Origin: JBDTMT01 sp033764095
GTDB lineage: Bacteria > Desulfobacterota > Binatia > HRBIN30 > CADEER01
Assembly: GCA_033764095.1 (NCBI GenBank)
Contig: JANRJF010000217.1
Span: 1-7,544 of the forward strand
Length of the DNA stretch: 7,544 bases
Reading direction: 5' to 3'
In this document: positions 5,287-7,544 of the stretch, piece after piece
Layout: each line of letters starts with the position of its first letter
How positions within the stretch are numbered: position 1 is the first letter of the stretch
Made by a program: the position numbers and the translations under genes
The notes under the pieces: model-generated
Databases searched by the model: none
What the model was told of the DNA's origin: nothing
Seen by the model: the letters and a program-made list of their open reading frames with translations, nothing else

Positions 5287-6063
5287 TCACTCCGGCTTGA
5301 GCGCCGGCGCCGGCGTCTTCTTGGTGCCGCCGCCGACCATGCGCAGGAGCTTGGCGACCGGGTCGTAGAAGCGGTCGACGACCCGCTCCTTCAGCGGGAT
5401 GATGCCGTTGTCGGTGATGTTGATGTGCTCCGGGCAGACGTCGGTGCAGCACTTGGTGATGTTGCAGTAGCCGGAGCCGAAGTCGTTGCGGATCGCCGGA
5501 ATGCGGTCGGCGGTGTCGAGCGGGTGCATCTCCAGGTTGGCCAGGAAGATCATGAAGCGCGGGCCGACGAAGGCATCCTTGCGGTCCTGGTCGCGCAGCA
5601 CGTGGCAGACGTCCTGGCACAGGTAGCACTCGATGCACTTGCGGAACTCCTGGATGCGGTCGACGTCCTCCTGCTGCATGCGGTGGTTGCCGTCGGCCTC
5701 GCGCGCGCGCGGGTGGAACGGCGGGATGCGGCGCTTCTGCGTGTAGTTCCAGGAGACGTCGGTGACCAGGTCCTTGATCACCGGAAAGGTCTTGATCGGC
5801 TGGACGGTGATCTCGCCCTCGGCGGGCAGCGAGTCCATGCGCGTCATGCACGACAGGCGCGGCTTGCCGTTGATCTCGCAGCTGCACGAGCCGCACTTGC
5901 CGGCCTTGCAGTTCCAGCGCACCGCCAGGTCGGGCGCGTCGGTGGCCTGGATGCGGTGCACGGCGTCGAGGACGACCATGCCCTCGTCGATCTCGACCTC
6001 GTAGGTCTGGAAGTCGCCGCCCGACTTGTCGCCGCGCCAGACTTTGAACGTGCGCTTGGCCAT
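5287..6063 (-). CDS. sdhB: Succinate dehydrogenase/fumarate reductase iron-sulfur subunit
   Basis: This 258-residue electron-transfer subunit passes electrons from the flavin in SdhA to membrane quinone through three clusters; it works in the TCA cycle and aerobic respiration. The N-terminal ferredoxin domain has C52, C57, C60 and C72 for [2Fe-2S] (WNCKAGKCGSCSC). The C-terminal domain has CIECYLCQDVC. By alignment to the E. coli cysteine spacing, C143, C146, C149 and C210 hold [4Fe-4S], while C153, C200 and C206 hold [3Fe-4S]. Extra cysteines are at 62 and 205. RWNCKAGKCGSC, RMQQEDV, QEFRKCIEC and YCNITKCC recall the Sdh1-type enzyme of mycobacteria and other actinobacteria. AAGGGAG at 6071-6077 lies 7 nt before the ATG, inside the end of sdhA, indicating coupled translation. 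The tail after residue 245 is Lys/Pro-rich and probably disordered. Confidence 0.96.
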   Translation of the reverse strand: MAKRTFKVWRGDKSGGDFQTYEVEIDEGMVVLDAVHRIQATDAPDLAVRWNCKAGKCGSCSCEINGKPRLSCMTRMDSLPAEGEITVQPIKTFPVIKDLVTDVSWNYTQKRRIPPFHPRAREADGNHRMQQEDVDRIQEFRKCIECYLCQDVCHVLRDQDRKDAFVGPRFMIFLANLEMHPLDTADRIPAIRNDFGSGYCNITKCCTDVCPEHINITDNGIIPLKERVVDRFYDPVAKLLRMVGGGTKKTPAPALKPE

Positions 6064-6065
6064 CG

Positions 6066-7544
6066 TCAGGCTCCCTTCGCCCCGGCCGCGCCGGGCCCTT
6101 CGAGCTCGTCGAGCGTCGCGTAGGCGATCGCCGCCAGCTCGGCCGGCGGCTCGGGGCGCGTTTCCTTCTCCACGCTCATGCTGCCGTCGGCATTCTTCTT
6201 CACCACCACGTTCACCTTCACCCACTCCTCGCGCTCGCCGGGATAGTCGGTGCGGGTGTGACCGCCGCGGCTCTCCTGGCGCAGCAGCGCGGCGCGCGTC
6301 ACCGCCTCGGCGGTGATGATCAACGAACCGAGCGCGATCGCCTCGTGCCAGCCGGGGTTGTACTGCGAGGCGCCCGGCGCCTTGGCCTGGGCGATTTCCT
6401 TCTTCACCGCGTCGAGCTCGACGATCGCCTGCTGCAGCTCGTCCTCCTGGCGGACGATGTTGACGTAGCGGTCCATCACCTTCTGCAGGTGCTCGGTGAC
6501 GACGTAGGGGTTGATGCCTTCGGCGCGGTTCAGCGGTTCGGTGGCGCGCTTCACCGCCGCCTCGACCTGCTGCATGTTGACGTTGGCGCCGCCCTTGCCG
6601 AGCCCCTTCAGGTATTCGACCGCGCCGAGCCCGGCGAGGTGGCCGAAGACCAGCAGGTCGGAGAGCGAGTTGCCGCCCAGGCGATTGCCGCCGTGCATGC
6701 CGCCGGAGCACTCGCCGACCGCGAACAGGCCCGGCACGGTCGACATCTGCGAGTCCGGATTCACCCGGATGCCGCCCATGAAGTAGTGCAGCGTCGGTCC
6801 GACCTCCATCGGCTCGCTGGTGATGTCGACGCCGGCGAGCTCTTTGAACTGGTGGTACATCGACGGCAGCTTGCGCTTGATGAAATCGGGATCGCGGCGC
6901 GAGGCGATGTCGAGGAAGACGCCGCCGTGCGGCGAGCCGCGCCCCTCGACCACCTCGCGGGTGATGGCGCGCGCCACCACGTCGCGGGTCAGCAGCTCGG
7001 GCGGGCGGCGGTGCTTGGTCGAGTCCTTCAGCCAGGCGTCGGCTTCCTCGACCGTGTCGGCGGTCTCGGCGGCGAACTTCTCCGGGATGTACTTGAACAT
7101 GAACCGCTCGCCGTCGCGGTTCTTCAGCACGCCGCCGTCGCCGCGCACGCCCTCGGTGACCAGGATGCCGCGCACCGACGGCGGCCACACCATGCCGGTG
7201 GGGTGGAACTGGGTGAACTCCATGTCGATCAGCTCGGCGCCCGCCGCGTAGGCGAGCGCGTAGCCGTCGCCGGTGTACTCCCAGGAGTTCGAGGTGAAGC
7301 GCCAGGCGCGGCCGCCGCCGCCGGTGGCCATGATGATGGCGCGCGTCTTGATGAGGAACAGGCGGCCGGTCTCGCGCCAGTAGCAGAGCACGCCGGCGAT
7401 GGCGCCGCCGTCGAGCAGCAGCTCGAGCGCCGTGCACTCCATGTGCACCTTGACGTTGGCGGTGTGCACCGCCTTGTCCTGCAAGGTGCGAATCATTTCG
7501 AGGCCGGTGCGGTCGCCGACGTGCGCCAGGCGCGGATAGCGATG
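6066..7544 (-). CDS. sdhA: Succinate dehydrogenase/fumarate reductase flavoprotein subunit, 5' end missing
   Basis: 492 residues are visible up to the TGA at 6066-6068; the frame is open to the window edge, where it reads HRYPRLAHVGDRTGLEM. Relatives are about 600-640 residues, so roughly the first 110-140 are outside, including the FAD dinucleotide motif and the histidine that carries FAD covalently. Visible active-site elements include HPTGM (7191-7205), TEGVRGDGG with the catalytic-loop arginine (codon 7143-7145), the LHYFMGG segment, and GECSGGMHGGNRLGGNSL near the flavin. The C-terminal part is the helical and capping region ending in a Pro/Ala/Gly-rich tail. The enzyme oxidises succinate to fumarate. 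Only 2 bp separate its stop from the sdhB start. A membrane subunit (sdhC) would be expected upstream, beyond the window. The sequence style again matches actinobacterial Sdh1. Confidence 0.96.
   Translation of the reverse strand, partial: HRYPRLAHVGDRTGLEMIRTLQDKAVHTANVKVHMECTALELLLDGGAIAGVLCYWRETGRLFLIKTRAIIMATGGGGRAWRFTSNSWEYTGDGYALAYAAGAELIDMEFTQFHPTGMVWPPSVRGILVTEGVRGDGGVLKNRDGERFMFKYIPEKFAAETADTVEEADAWLKDSTKHRRPPELLTRDVVARAITREVVEGRGSPHGGVFLDIASRRDPDFIKRKLPSMYHQFKELAGVDITSEPMEVGPTLHYFMGGIRVNPDSQMSTVPGLFAVGECSGGMHGGNRLGGNSLSDLLVFGHLAGLGAVEYLKGLGKGGANVNMQQVEAAVKRATEPLNRAEGINPYVVTEHLQKVMDRYVNIVRQEDELQQAIVELDAVKKEIAQAKAPGASQYNPGWHEAIALGSLIITAEAVTRAALLRQESRGGHTRTDYPGEREEWVKVNVVVKKNADGSMSVEKETRPEPPAELAAIAYATLDELEGPGAAGAKGA

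Overview
The window is GC-rich throughout and every gene follows a strong G/C third-position pattern. It looks like a chromosomal piece of a free-living aerobic, high-GC bacterium, probably from a metagenome. Two points hint at lineage. One is a secreted dockerin protein with a Pro/Thr linker and a 'GDVTGNW' segment after the dockerin; I associate this style with deltaproteobacterial-grade soil lineages such as Candidatus Binatia. The other is a succinate dehydrogenase resembling the actinobacterial Sdh1 type. The lineage is inference from memory of such proteins, not a search result.

Layout, left to right. (1) The 5' end of an SRPBCC-domain gene runs off the left edge on the minus strand (1-167). 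(2) A 177-bp divergent intergenic region is dominated by a 28-bp-arm inverted repeat of a dispersed type. (3) A type II NADH dehydrogenase lies on the plus strand (345-1700). (4) A long inverted array of 7-bp repeats (1633-1804) supplies the last ~22 codons and the stop of the NADH dehydrogenase gene and ends 2 bp before the next gene's stop. (5) A secreted dockerin-containing protein of unknown function lies on the minus strand (1807-3657). (6) A LysR-type regulator on the minus strand (3856-4770) is divergent from (7) a small antibiotic-biosynthesis-monooxygenase-fold protein on the plus strand (4886-5200). The 115 bp between them carries palindromes that could be the regulator's site. (8) A second inverted array of the same kind of 7-bp repeats (5206-5284) fills the next convergent gap. 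(9) The sdhB gene and most of sdhA lie on the minus strand (5287-7544), 2 bp apart and so in one operon, with the sdhA 5' end outside the window.

Functionally, two gene sets are quinone-reducing entry points of the respiratory chain: NDH-2 oxidises NADH, and SdhAB oxidises succinate together with membrane subunits not seen here. They are not in the same operon. The LysR/ABM pair is probably a self-contained regulator-target unit of unknown substrate. The secreted dockerin protein shows no link to its neighbours.

I found no defence system, mobile element with a transposase, CRISPR array, rRNA or tRNA. The most noteworthy non-genic signal is the pair of heptamer inverted arrays. They share a consensus (GCNNTCA and close variants), occupy both convergent intergenic gaps, and in one case have become protein-coding.
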